DNA from: Streptomyces sp. HNM0575
GTDB taxonomy: Bacteria > Actinomycetota > Actinomycetes > Streptomycetales > Streptomycetaceae
Length of the DNA: 64,000 nt
Assembly (NCBI RefSeq): GCF_012726265.1
Contig: NZ_JAASAG010000001.1
Coordinates: 682,001 to 746,000 of the forward strand
Direction: 5' to 3'
In this document: piece after piece, positions 44,190-52,129 of the stretch
Layout of the letters: each line of letters begins with the position of its first letter
Numbering within the stretch: position 1 is the first letter of the stretch
Position numbers and translations under genes: made by a program
The notes under the pieces: generated by a model
The model's database searches: none
What the model saw: only the letters and a program-made list of their open reading frames with translations
What the model was told of the DNA's origin: nothing

Positions 44190-45724
44190 GAGGGCGCGGG
44201 GTCCTTCCCGGTCGGTGGCGCGGACAGCAGCGGTATGCGGGCGGCCACGCGGAAGCCTCCGTCGGGCAGGGGCCCGGTGTCGAGGGTGCCGCCGACGAGC
44301 CGGACCCGTTCGCGCATGCCCACGAGCCCGTGTCCGGTGCCGGCGGTCTCCAAGGGCGCGCTCGCGGGGCCCAGGGAGGGGCCGTTGACGACGAGGACGG
44401 TGATCGCGGTGAGGGGGCGCAGCGACGCCGGGGTCAGCGCGGAAGCGGCGGCGGGCGCCGGTCCGCTCACCGGCCGGTCCCGGTCCCGCCCGTCCTTCCC
44501 CGCCGCGCCCGTCACCGATACGTGTGTCACGGCGCCGGGCGCATGCCGTACGACGTTGGCGAGGGCCTCCTGGACGATCCGGTAGACGGACAGCTGCACC
44601 GCCTGCGGCAGCCCCGACAGCCCGGTCGCCACGGAGAGTTCGGTGGGCACGCCCGCCCGTACGGTCGCCTCCACCAGCTGCCCCAGCCGGTCCAGGCCGG
44701 GCTGCGGTGCCCGCTCGCCGTGCGCCTCCTCGCTGCGCAGCACACCGAGCAGCCGCCGCATCTCCGACAGCGACTCGCGCGCCGTCTCCGCGATGGATCC
44801 GAACTCCTCGCGCGCGCCCGACGGCAGCCCGTCCAGCCGGTAGGGCGCGCTGTCGGCCTGGACGGTGATCACCGACATGTGGTGAGCGACGACGTCGTGC
44901 AACTCCCTTGCGATGCGGGCGCGTTCCTCCAGCAGCGTGCGCCGGGCGCGTTCGGCCTCGCTGATCGTCTCCTGCTCGGCGAGCCGCCGCTGGGCGTCCT
45001 TCCGCTCCCGTACCGCGCCGACCAGCAGCAGCACGAGACCGCCGAGCACGGGCAGCAGCATGTTCGTCGGGTCGGTGCGGCTGTCTCCGATGACGCCGAG
45101 CACGGAGCAGACCAGAAGCGTGACCGCCCATACGGCGATGAGCGTGCTACGGCGTTCCCGTACGGCCAGCAGCAGGCACAGCACGATGTAGCCGAAGATC
45201 GCCGGGGGCGGCCAGGGCCAGATGCCCAGCCCGTCGGAGAGCGACGTGAACAGCAGCAGCAGAGCGCCGATCGTGTCCGCGACGATCACGACCCACCACG
45301 CCTGCAACGGGCGCGTCACCGCCAGCAGCAGCGGCCCGGCCTGCGCGAGCCCCAGTACGAAGGCGACCGGACCCGGAAGCCCGTACTCCTGGAGCACGGT
45401 GTCGGTGACCGGGACGAGCAGGGTGACGAGGCCGAAGACGAGCACGTAGGCCCAGCGGCGTCCGCGGCCCGTACCGCGCACGGGCGGCGGCGAACCGGCA
45501 TACGCGGGCGTCGTCAGGGCCTTGCCGAACGCGCGCAGCGCACGCCGCGCGGTGAGCATGGGACCGGCCCACGGGGAGGCCGGATCCGGGGCTGCGGACG
45601 GCGGCCCCGGCGAGCCCGTCGATCCCTTCGGTCCCGGTGAGCCCATCGATCCGGGCGACCCCGGTGAGGCCCACGGCCCGGGCGGTCCCGGCCTGCTCGG
45701 CGGTTCAGAGGCTGGCGCGTTCAT
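44186..45724 (-). CDS. HisKA_3-type sensor histidine kinase with collagen-like leader
   Basis: 512 aa. Residues ~12-45 form a collagen-like G-x-y run (GSPGSMGSPGPKGSTGSPGPP) before ~5-6 membrane helices. Coiled-coil then H-box RIARELHDVVAHHMS (phosphorylated His), N-box IVQEALANVVRHA, and HATPase end GTGHGLVGMRERVRLVGGTL. An Ala/Pro-rich loop enlarges the ATPase domain near residue 440. Phosphorylates the response regulator it overlaps. Signal unknown. Confidence 0.9.
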   Translation of the reverse strand: MNAPASEPPSRPGPPGPWASPGSPGSMGSPGPKGSTGSPGPPSAAPDPASPWAGPMLTARRALRAFGKALTTPAYAGSPPPVRGTGRGRRWAYVLVFGLVTLLVPVTDTVLQEYGLPGPVAFVLGLAQAGPLLLAVTRPLQAWWVVIVADTIGALLLLFTSLSDGLGIWPWPPPAIFGYIVLCLLLAVRERRSTLIAVWAVTLLVCSVLGVIGDSRTDPTNMLLPVLGGLVLLLVGAVRERKDAQRRLAEQETISEAERARRTLLEERARIARELHDVVAHHMSVITVQADSAPYRLDGLPSGAREEFGSIAETARESLSEMRRLLGVLRSEEAHGERAPQPGLDRLGQLVEATVRAGVPTELSVATGLSGLPQAVQLSVYRIVQEALANVVRHAPGAVTHVSVTGAAGKDGRDRDRPVSGPAPAAASALTPASLRPLTAITVLVVNGPSLGPASAPLETAGTGHGLVGMRERVRLVGGTLDTGPLPDGGFRVAARIPLLSAPPTGKDPAPS

Positions 45725-45900
45725 GGCCCGCTCAGGCTATGGCGCGGCCACCGTCCGCACGTCATACGGGAGTACCGGGTGGACCCCCTACGCCGGTAGG
45801 GCACCGGCCCGCCGGCCGCCGACCCGTCGGCCCGTGGGACACCGGACAGGCTCCGGACGGCGGCCGGGTCCCGGGCGACCGGTCCCGTACCGCCCCGCCC

Positions 45901-46794
45901 TCACAGCTCGGCCAGCAGGTCCGCCTTCTTCTTCGCGAACTCGTCGTCCGTCACCAGCCCCGCCTCACGCAACTCCCCCAGGTGTCTTATCCGTTCGGCG
46001 ATGTCCGCCGGATCCGCGCGCCCGCCCGAGTGCCCGGAGCGCGACGCACGGGAGGACCCGGAGGCCCCGGGCAGGTCCGCGGGATCCGCGGCCCGTACGG
46101 CCTCCAGCACCGAGGCCGCGAACGGAAGCGACTCGTGGACCAGCCCGTAGCCGATGCCGAAGACGACCGACGCGGGGTCCTTGTCCGGCTCCCCGTTCTC
46201 CGGCGGCCGGCCCCCGCGCGGAGTCACCCGAAGATGGCCGCTCGCGAACTCCGGCGAGCGCCACTCGACGTCCTCCAGCTCGCTCACCGCGAAACTCTGG
46301 TCGCCCGCCTTCCACTTGCTGGACGAGGCGCCCGTCCAGAACCAGCGGAAGAAGACCGTGCTCCCGTCGAAGGAGGCCTTGCCGTCGTACGCCTTGAAGC
46401 TGTGCGGCGGCGGTGGCGCCGCGACGAGATGGTGCTCGGCGGGCTTGTCGGCGTCCGCGCCCAGCACGGCACGCAGCTCCGTCGCGTAGTAGTCGGCGAG
46501 GGTCTCGCGCTCGGCGGGCAGCACCAGCCGGTAGGGGTCGCTGCCGTCTTTCAGCTGCCCTGCCGCGGCTTCGAGCAGCGGGTCGGCGCCCTCGCGCGGC
46601 TCGGCGCGCAGCACCACGGTGCCGCGCTTGCCTCCGGGCGAGAGGTCGACGGTGCTCAGCGCCTCGTACGGAACGCGCCGCTCCCCGAGCACGTGGAAGA
46701 GCTTCGGTGTGCGGATCCCCCGTTCAAAGCGGATGAGCACGGAGTCGGCTTCGAACTCCCAGGTGGAGTGAATTCCAGCCAGTACGTCACCCAT
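45901..46794 (-). CDS. DUF4429 protein with C-terminal SHOCT-like motif
   Basis: 297 aa. Two DUF4429-like halves (residues ~5-95: IHSTWEFEADSVLIRFERG and PYEALSTVDLSPG; ~130-225: FKAYDGKASFDGSTVFFRW) resembling beta-rich PH-like folds. Last ~35 residues IAERIRHLGELREAGLVTDDEFAKKKADLLAEL are a SHOCT motif, often an oligomerisation end. Cytoplasmic, function unknown. Start taken at MGDVLAG; an ATG three codons earlier is possible. Confidence 0.85.
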   Translation of the reverse strand: MGDVLAGIHSTWEFEADSVLIRFERGIRTPKLFHVLGERRVPYEALSTVDLSPGGKRGTVVLRAEPREGADPLLEAAAGQLKDGSDPYRLVLPAERETLADYYATELRAVLGADADKPAEHHLVAAPPPPHSFKAYDGKASFDGSTVFFRWFWTGASSSKWKAGDQSFAVSELEDVEWRSPEFASGHLRVTPRGGRPPENGEPDKDPASVVFGIGYGLVHESLPFAASVLEAVRAADPADLPGASGSSRASRSGHSGGRADPADIAERIRHLGELREAGLVTDDEFAKKKADLLAEL

Positions 46795-46937
46795 GAGGCC
46801 CATCGTATGCGCGAGCCGCCCGCTCGTCCCCCTCCTCGGCGCTACGCGCGTAATTGGCCGTCTTTACGGGGCATATGCGGCACGCGCCCTGGTCACGGCC
46901 CCGCGCCCCGGGGCCCTCCGCCGGGCGCCGGCGGTCC

Positions 46938-48182
46938 TCACACGGTCCTGGCGGAGTCGCCGAGGCACCCCGGATCGCTGCTCGCGCAGTTCACGGTGGC
47001 GTACGAACCGGTCGCGATCCCGGCGAAGTTGTCCAGGCTGCCGGTGCCCGGCACGTAGTAGCCGGTGTGCCCGACAGCGCCGCCCGCCGAGAGCCTGCGG
47101 GCGCCGAAGCCGGGGGACACGGGGTCGGCGCCGTGACCGAGGCCGCCCACCTCCATGTGCGGCACGTCGGCGATCCAGTCGTCCTTGTCGCGTACGGCCC
47201 AGATGTTGGCGCCGGTGTTCAGGTCGTCCGCGTGGTCGACGCGCATCCCCGGGCTGCCGGAGACCGCGATGTCGGTGACCCGGTCCGGGAGGTCGTCCGC
47301 GGCGTCGCCGCAGACGACGGAGCCGTAGCTGTGGCAGAACAGCGCGATGTGCGGATTGTGCAGCCCCTGCACGAACTCGCCCAGCCGCCGGGCGCCGTCG
47401 GCCGCGAGGCTGCCGGACGCGGCGTCCACGCCCAGGCCCTTCGGCGCCGTGTAGTCGGCCCACGCGATGGTCGCCGTGGAGGTGCCCGGCGCGGCGGTGC
47501 GCTGCCGCTCCTGGAGCGCGCGGGCCATGCCCGCGGGTGCCGAGTACGGCCGGTCGGACTTCTCGAAGGTGAGCAGGTTCGTGTCGACGCCGGGGACGAT
47601 GACGGACACGCGCTGCGCACGGTCCAGATCGCCGTAGACCTCGGCGGCGCGTCCGCGCCCTGTCGGATCGAAGGCGAGGATCTGCCGTCCCGGTTCGAGC
47701 ATGGACTCGAAGCGGTGCATGCGGCGGTTCGCCATCTGCCGTCCCTCGTCGGTCAGCCGCTGGTCGTGCGAGCGGCCGCGCTCGACGTCGCGCGCCTCCG
47801 TGAGCGCCTTGTGGTTGGCGCGGTAGCGCAGGCCGGTGGGGGCGCCGCCCATGTTCCCGACGACGAGCGGATGCCTGTCGGCCAGCCGCCGCTGCTGCCC
47901 GTCGCTGAGCGAACGGAAGAAACGGGCGACGGTGCCGGGCTTGCCGTCGGGATCGGGCAGCTGCCGTCCGGCGACGGAGTCCTTCTTCCAGGCCTGCACG
48001 CCGGCGGCGTACGGACCGGGTGCGGCGTCGTGCTCACGGGCCGCCGTCCAGCCCGTCGTCGCCAGCAGGACCAGCACCACGGCCAGCGCGAGCATCGTGC
48101 GCCAGAAGGCCGCGCCCGGGGCTCCCGCGTGCGGAAGACCCGAGCCGGACAGGGGGTTGCCGAGGGCCGGGAAGGAAGTCAC
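46938..48182 (-). CDS. DUF1023-type alpha/beta hydrolase, copy 2
   Basis: 414 aa paralogue of the gene at 41763-43118. N-terminal membrane helix (TMLALAVVLVLLATTGW); hydrolase domain with QILAFDPTGRGRAAEVYGD, elbow FCHSYGSVVCGDAADDL and GLGHGADPVSPGFGARRL. Lacks the His/Arg-rich leader of copy 1. Probably exported or anchored with the domain outside. Confidence 0.87.
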   Translation of the reverse strand: MTSFPALGNPLSGSGLPHAGAPGAAFWRTMLALAVVLVLLATTGWTAAREHDAAPGPYAAGVQAWKKDSVAGRQLPDPDGKPGTVARFFRSLSDGQQRRLADRHPLVVGNMGGAPTGLRYRANHKALTEARDVERGRSHDQRLTDEGRQMANRRMHRFESMLEPGRQILAFDPTGRGRAAEVYGDLDRAQRVSVIVPGVDTNLLTFEKSDRPYSAPAGMARALQERQRTAAPGTSTATIAWADYTAPKGLGVDAASGSLAADGARRLGEFVQGLHNPHIALFCHSYGSVVCGDAADDLPDRVTDIAVSGSPGMRVDHADDLNTGANIWAVRDKDDWIADVPHMEVGGLGHGADPVSPGFGARRLSAGGAVGHTGYYVPGTGSLDNFAGIATGSYATVNCASSDPGCLGDSARTV

Positions 48183-48495
48183 TGGGCAGCAACCCTAGGA
48201 GACGGGGCATGGGGCTCGTGTGCGCCGTGACCCATCTCACGTTTCAGGCTGCCTGATTGGGTCAGTTCGCACGGGTCCGGGCCGGACGCGGGATTGCGGC
48301 GTCTTGAGGGGGTTCTCCCGTATGCGGCGCGGGCGGCCCGAGGGGCCGCCGGGGTGGCCGAGTTCACCGCCGGAAACGATCTCCGCGAGCGGTCTCAGGG
48401 GAGGGGTGTCCGTGGAGGGTCTCCGTGGAGGGGCCTGGCCGGAACGGGCCGGAACGGGCTGGAAGATCTCCGCCGTCGGCGGTGCACGGCTCCCG
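48183..48495. other. Intergenic region DUF1023 copy 2 / TetR
   Basis: 313 bp. Near 48240 an A/T-richer patch probably holds the copy 2 promoter. Hairpin GGCGGCCC-GAG-GGGCCGCC (48332-48350) is a possible terminator for the leftward TetR gene. Near 48410-48465 short repeats of CCGTGGAGG and CCGGAACGGG occur. No gene. Confidence 0.5.
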
Positions 48496-49128
48496 TCAGC
48501 GTCCGGTGCCGCTCCAGTCGTCGGAGAGCGCGGGCCCCAGCTGGTCCACGTACGACTCGACCACGTGCTGAGCGGCGGCGACCGTGATGTCCTCACCGAA
48601 GCTCCACCGCCGGAAGGCCGCGCGCATCACGCCCGAGAACGCGGCCACCAGCACTCGTGGCCTGGGGTCGGCGTCGAGGTCGACGCCCTCACGGCGGGCG
48701 ATCTCCGCGGCGAGCAGCTCCTCGGTGTCCACCGCGTGCCGCAGCTGCACGGCCACGAGGGAGGGCGTGGTCTCGGTGATCTGCCACATCCGCATGTAGA
48801 GGGGGAGCGGCACGACCTCTTCGATGGCCTCGCCGATGCTCTCCCACGTCTCGTCGAGGGTGGTGCGCAGCACCTCCACGGGGGCGGCTCCGGGCGGCTG
48901 GCGGCGTACGGCCTCGACGTAGCGCTCCGAGACGAGCATCTGGAGGGAGAGGGCGACCGCTTCCTTGCTGGAGAAGTAGCGGAAGAAGGTGCGCTGTGAG
49001 ACGTCGACTGCGGCCACGATCTCGTCGACGGTGGTCTCCTCGTACCCCTTCTCCACGAAGAGTTCATGGGCGGCGCGTACGAGCGCGTCCCGCGTGCGCT
49101 GCTTCTTCCGCTCACGCAGACCGGTCAC
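48496..49128 (-). CDS. TetR-family repressor
   Basis: 210 aa. N-terminal HTH: RTRDALVRAAHELFVEKGYEETTVDEIVAAVDVSQRTFFRYFSSKE; helical ligand domain follows. The start GTG (49128) is placed 8 nt after AGGAGG; a GTG four codons earlier overlaps that site. Divergent from an MFS exporter, the classic repressor/pump arrangement, so it probably releases the pump gene when a toxic compound binds. Confidence 0.9.
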   Translation of the reverse strand: MTGLRERKKQRTRDALVRAAHELFVEKGYEETTVDEIVAAVDVSQRTFFRYFSSKEAVALSLQMLVSERYVEAVRRQPPGAAPVEVLRTTLDETWESIGEAIEEVVPLPLYMRMWQITETTPSLVAVQLRHAVDTEELLAAEIARREGVDLDADPRPRVLVAAFSGVMRAAFRRWSFGEDITVAAAQHVVESYVDQLGPALSDDWSGTGR

Positions 49129-49305
49129 TTCGGCCACCTCCTGTTCGCCTGCCCCCCCTCGCCCTGGGCGCGGGCACGGATGCGGGTACGTGCGCGGGGA
49201 CGGATACGTGTGCGTGCGGTACGGGCCGGAGCGTACGGAACGGACCCGCGCCGCATTCCGTTTCCAGCGTCCCGCATGCCGTGGCCTGCCCGGATGTGAG
49301 CAGTC

Positions 49306-49361
49306 TGACATCTACCGACGAATAGTTTTGTTTGTCAATTGTCAGCGGCTGTCATTAGCCT
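49306..49361. promoter_or_regulatory. TetR/MFS intergenic operator and MFS promoter
   Basis: Three TGTCA boxes at 49333, 49340 and 49350 and an inverted TGACA at 49306. TTGTCA (49332-49337) and TAGCCT (49356-49361), 18 bp apart, are a candidate promoter ending 7 nt before the MFS ATG. Confidence 0.5.
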
Positions 49362-49368
49362 CGCGTCC

Positions 49369-51006
49369 ATGAGCTCCCAGACCACCGCGGCCTCCGGCCG
49401 GAATGCACGGCCGCCGGGGCCGAGTGAACCAGGCATACCGGGCGCTTCGGGCGCGCCCCCGCCCCGCCGGGGTGTTCGCGGCCACCCGTGGCTGACCCTC
49501 GTCACCGTGGCGATCGGCATCACGATGGTCGCCCTCGACGCCACGATCGTCGCCATCGCCAACCCTGCCATCCAGAAGGACCTCGGAGCCTCGCTCGCCG
49601 ACGTCCAGTGGATCACCAACGGATATCTGCTCGCCCTCGCGGTCGCCCTGATCACCGCCGGAAAGCTGGGCGACAGGTTCGGTCACCGGCAGACCTTCCT
49701 GGTCGGCGTCGTCGGCTTCGCCGCCGCCTCCGGAGCGATCGGCCTCGGCGGCAGCGTCTCGCTCGTCGTCACCTTCCGCGTGCTGCAAGGGCTCTTCGGC
49801 GCGCTCCTGATGCCCGCGGCGCTCGGCCTGCTGCGCGCGTCGTTCCCGGCGGAGAAGCTGAACACCGCGATCGGCGTCTGGGGCGCGGTCATCGGGGCCT
49901 CGACGGCCGCCGGTCCCATCGTCGGCGGGCTCCTGGTCGAGAAGGTCAACTGGGAGTCGGTCTTCTTCATCAACATCCCGGTCGGCCTCGCGGCGCTGCT
50001 GCTGGGCCTGGTGATCCTCCGCGACCACCGCGCGGAGAAGGCGCCGAGGTCGTTCGACGTCCCGGGCATCGTGCTGCTGTCCGGCGCCATGTTCTGCCTG
50101 GTCTGGGCGCTGATCAAGGCCCCGACATGGGGCTGGAGCGACGTCGCGACCCTGTGCTTCCTGGGCGGCTCGCTCGCCGCCTTCCTCGTCTTCGGGCTGT
50201 GGGAGTCGAGGGCGAAGGAGCCGCTGGTCCCGCTCAGCATGTTCCGCTCGGTCCCGCTCACGGCAGGCACCGTGCTGATGGTGCTCATGGCCTTCGGGTT
50301 CATGGGCGGCATCTTCTTCGTGACGTTCTACCTCCAGAACGTGCACGGGATGTCGCCTGTGGACAGCGGCATCCGGCTGCTGCCGCTGACCGCGATGATG
50401 ATCGTCGCCTCGCCCCTCGCCGGCGGGCTGATCTCCAAGGTCGGACCCCGCGTTCCGCTGGTGGGCGCGATGATCGTCGCGGCGGTCGCGATGCTGGGCC
50501 TCTCGACGCTGGACGCGGACAGCGGTACCGCCGTCACCTCGCTGTGGTTCGCGCTGCTCGGCCTCGGTCTCGCACCGGTCATGGTCGGTGCCACCGACGT
50601 CATCGTCGGCAACGCGCCCCTGGAGCACTCGGGCGTCGCCGGCGGACTCCAGCAGGCGGCGATGCAGGTGGGCGGCAGCCTCGGCACGGCCGTACTGGGT
50701 GTCGTCATGGCCACCCGGGTCGACTCCGCGCTGCCGGAGAAGTGGGCGGACGCCAAGCTTCCGCCGCTGCCTCCCGGGCAGGAGGACAAGCTCAAGAGCG
50801 CCGCGGAGGTCGGCGTCGCGCCGCCCGCGCCGCCGGGCACTCCGGCGCAGCTCGCCGCCGCGATGAAGGACGTCGTGCACGACTCGTTCATCTCCGGGAT
50901 GGGGCTCGCCTTCATGTGCGCGGGCGCCGTGGCGCTCTTCGCGTCCGGGGTCGCGTTCTTCACCAAGCGCGGTACGAACGACTCGGGGCCGTCTGTGCAC
51001 GTGTGA
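49369..51006 (+). CDS. MFS drug exporter, DHA2 (EmrB/QacA) family
   Basis: 545 aa, about 14 membrane helices. Motif TMVALDATIVAIANPAIQKDL at helix 1, GKLGDRFGHRQTF (motif A), RVLQGLFGALLMPAALGLL (motif B) and GPIVGGLLVEKVNWESVFFINIPVG (motif C, antiporter) are all present. Extrudes drugs or secondary metabolites using protons. A long periplasmic or cytoplasmic Pro/Ala loop lies before the last helix. Regulated by the divergent TetR. ATG at 49369 preferred over 49339, which overlaps the promoter. Confidence 0.93.
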   Translation: MSSQTTAASGRNARPPGPSEPGIPGASGAPPPRRGVRGHPWLTLVTVAIGITMVALDATIVAIANPAIQKDLGASLADVQWITNGYLLALAVALITAGKLGDRFGHRQTFLVGVVGFAAASGAIGLGGSVSLVVTFRVLQGLFGALLMPAALGLLRASFPAEKLNTAIGVWGAVIGASTAAGPIVGGLLVEKVNWESVFFINIPVGLAALLLGLVILRDHRAEKAPRSFDVPGIVLLSGAMFCLVWALIKAPTWGWSDVATLCFLGGSLAAFLVFGLWESRAKEPLVPLSMFRSVPLTAGTVLMVLMAFGFMGGIFFVTFYLQNVHGMSPVDSGIRLLPLTAMMIVASPLAGGLISKVGPRVPLVGAMIVAAVAMLGLSTLDADSGTAVTSLWFALLGLGLAPVMVGATDVIVGNAPLEHSGVAGGLQQAAMQVGGSLGTAVLGVVMATRVDSALPEKWADAKLPPLPPGQEDKLKSAAEVGVAPPAPPGTPAQLAAAMKDVVHDSFISGMGLAFMCAGAVALFASGVAFFTKRGTNDSGPSVHV

Positions 51007-51317
51007 CGGTGACGGAGGCGGAGACGGAGACGGTGCCGTGAGAGCGCCGTGACCTCCGTGACTCCGTGAACTCCGTGAACGAAGGCGCCGCTTCGGGCAG
51101 TGCACTCGGGGGCGGACGGGCCTGGCCCGTCCGCCCCCGAGGTGTGTGCGGCGCCGTGCCGTGTCCGTTCTCTCCGGCCTCGCGGCGCTTGTGGATAACT
51201 CCGCCACCTGTCCCGGTGAAACGGGCCGATCTCCCTTGGCCTCGTCCGTGGGGTCCGTACATGCTGGTCACGACGCCGGGCGCCTGGAGCCCGGCCGGAC
51301 ACGGGGAGTGATCGGGG
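51007..51317. other. Intergenic region MFS / I36-like gene
   Basis: 311 bp. Begins with simple repeats (GGAGACG-like, then CTCCGTGA four times, 51050-51083), then a strong terminator hairpin (51105-51141). The promoter of the next gene must lie in 51150-51310; nothing convincing is seen. Confidence 0.5.
51105..51141 (+). terminator. 17-bp-stem terminator of the MFS gene
   Basis: Perfect arms 51105-51121 and 51125-51141 with loop CTG. Confidence 0.8.
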
Positions 51318-51785
51318 ATGTACGGACTGCGCGGGCGAGCTGTGCCGGGGTGTGGTCGGAGGCCGTCGCGAGAGCGGGAAGCACCGCGGGGTGCGGGGCG
51401 GTCCGTTGCGAGGACTGCCGCGCGGGGCGCCGTGCTCGCGCTCGCGTCGGGGGCGCTGGCCGCGGGGGGTCTCGCGGCGCCACCGGCGTCGGCCGCCGGA
51501 CCGGAGCTGGGCGAGTGCGCGGCGGGGAAGCTGTGTCTGTGGCCGCGGGCCGGCTTCCGCGGCGAGCGGCATGCGTACGAGCGCAGCCGGGTCTCCTTCG
51601 GGAGCTGCATCCGGCTCCCGGGCGGCGCGGGTGCGGAGTCGTTCGCGAACCGCACGGGCCGTCCCGTCACGGTCTACGAGAGCGCCGAGTGCGCTGAGAC
51701 GGCCGAGTTCCACACCCATCCCTCCGGCTCCTGGACGCCGGACGGTGCGTACAAGGTGCGGGCGTTCAAAGTGTGGGAGCGGTGA
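51318..51785 (+). CDS. Secreted peptidase-inhibitor I36-like protein
   Basis: 155 aa. Long Arg-rich n-region, hydrophobic LALASGALAAGGLAAPPASAA with cleavage after ASA, then a ~95-residue domain with four cysteines (GECAAGKLCLWPRAGFRGE, SCIRLPG, SAECAET) in the beta/gamma-crystallin-like layout of I36 (SMPI) proteins. May inhibit extracellular metalloproteases, though many family members have no proven inhibition. Single rightward gene. Confidence 0.82.
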   Translation: MYGLRGRAVPGCGRRPSREREAPRGAGRSVARTAARGAVLALASGALAAGGLAAPPASAAGPELGECAAGKLCLWPRAGFRGERHAYERSRVSFGSCIRLPGGAGAESFANRTGRPVTVYESAECAETAEFHTHPSGSWTPDGAYKVRAFKVWER

Positions 51786-52129
51786 GGCCTATCCGTCCGG
51801 CCTCCGCGGAGCAGGCCGGAGCCGGGGTGCTGCCCGAGCGCCGGACCCGGCGCAGGGTCCTGGACCGTCTGCGGCGGCCGGAGCCGCGCAAGCGCGGACA
51901 GCGAGGGCACGTGCCGCGAAGTCCGGTGCGGCGAAGGCCCTTGCTGACGCCGCTCGGCTGCGGCGCGGTCGGCTGGGGCGGGCCCCGCCGACGTGGCGGC
52001 CTTACGCACCGGGCACAGCGCGGCGGTGCGGTACGGGGCTGCCGTACCGCACCGCCGGGGTACGTACTCGGACCGGGCGAGCCGCCTCAGGGACCGGAGC
52101 CCCGGTGCGGCACCATCGTCCGGCGGCTC
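51786..52129. other. Gap between converging I36-like and aceE genes
   Basis: 344 bp, very GC-rich, no gene. Contains the strong hairpin at 52021-52057 (listed separately). Confidence 0.6.
52021..52057. terminator. 16-bp perfect-stem bidirectional terminator
   Basis: CGGCGGTGCGGTACGG (52021-52036), loop GGCTG, exact complement 52042-52057; between the ends of converging genes, 73 bp past the aceE stop. Confidence 0.8.

Noticed and set aside
43356..45131. 591-codon frame extending the response regulator upstream
   Set aside because: Upstream part is an alternate frame of the kinase gene; ATG at 44189 with ATGA overlap fits.
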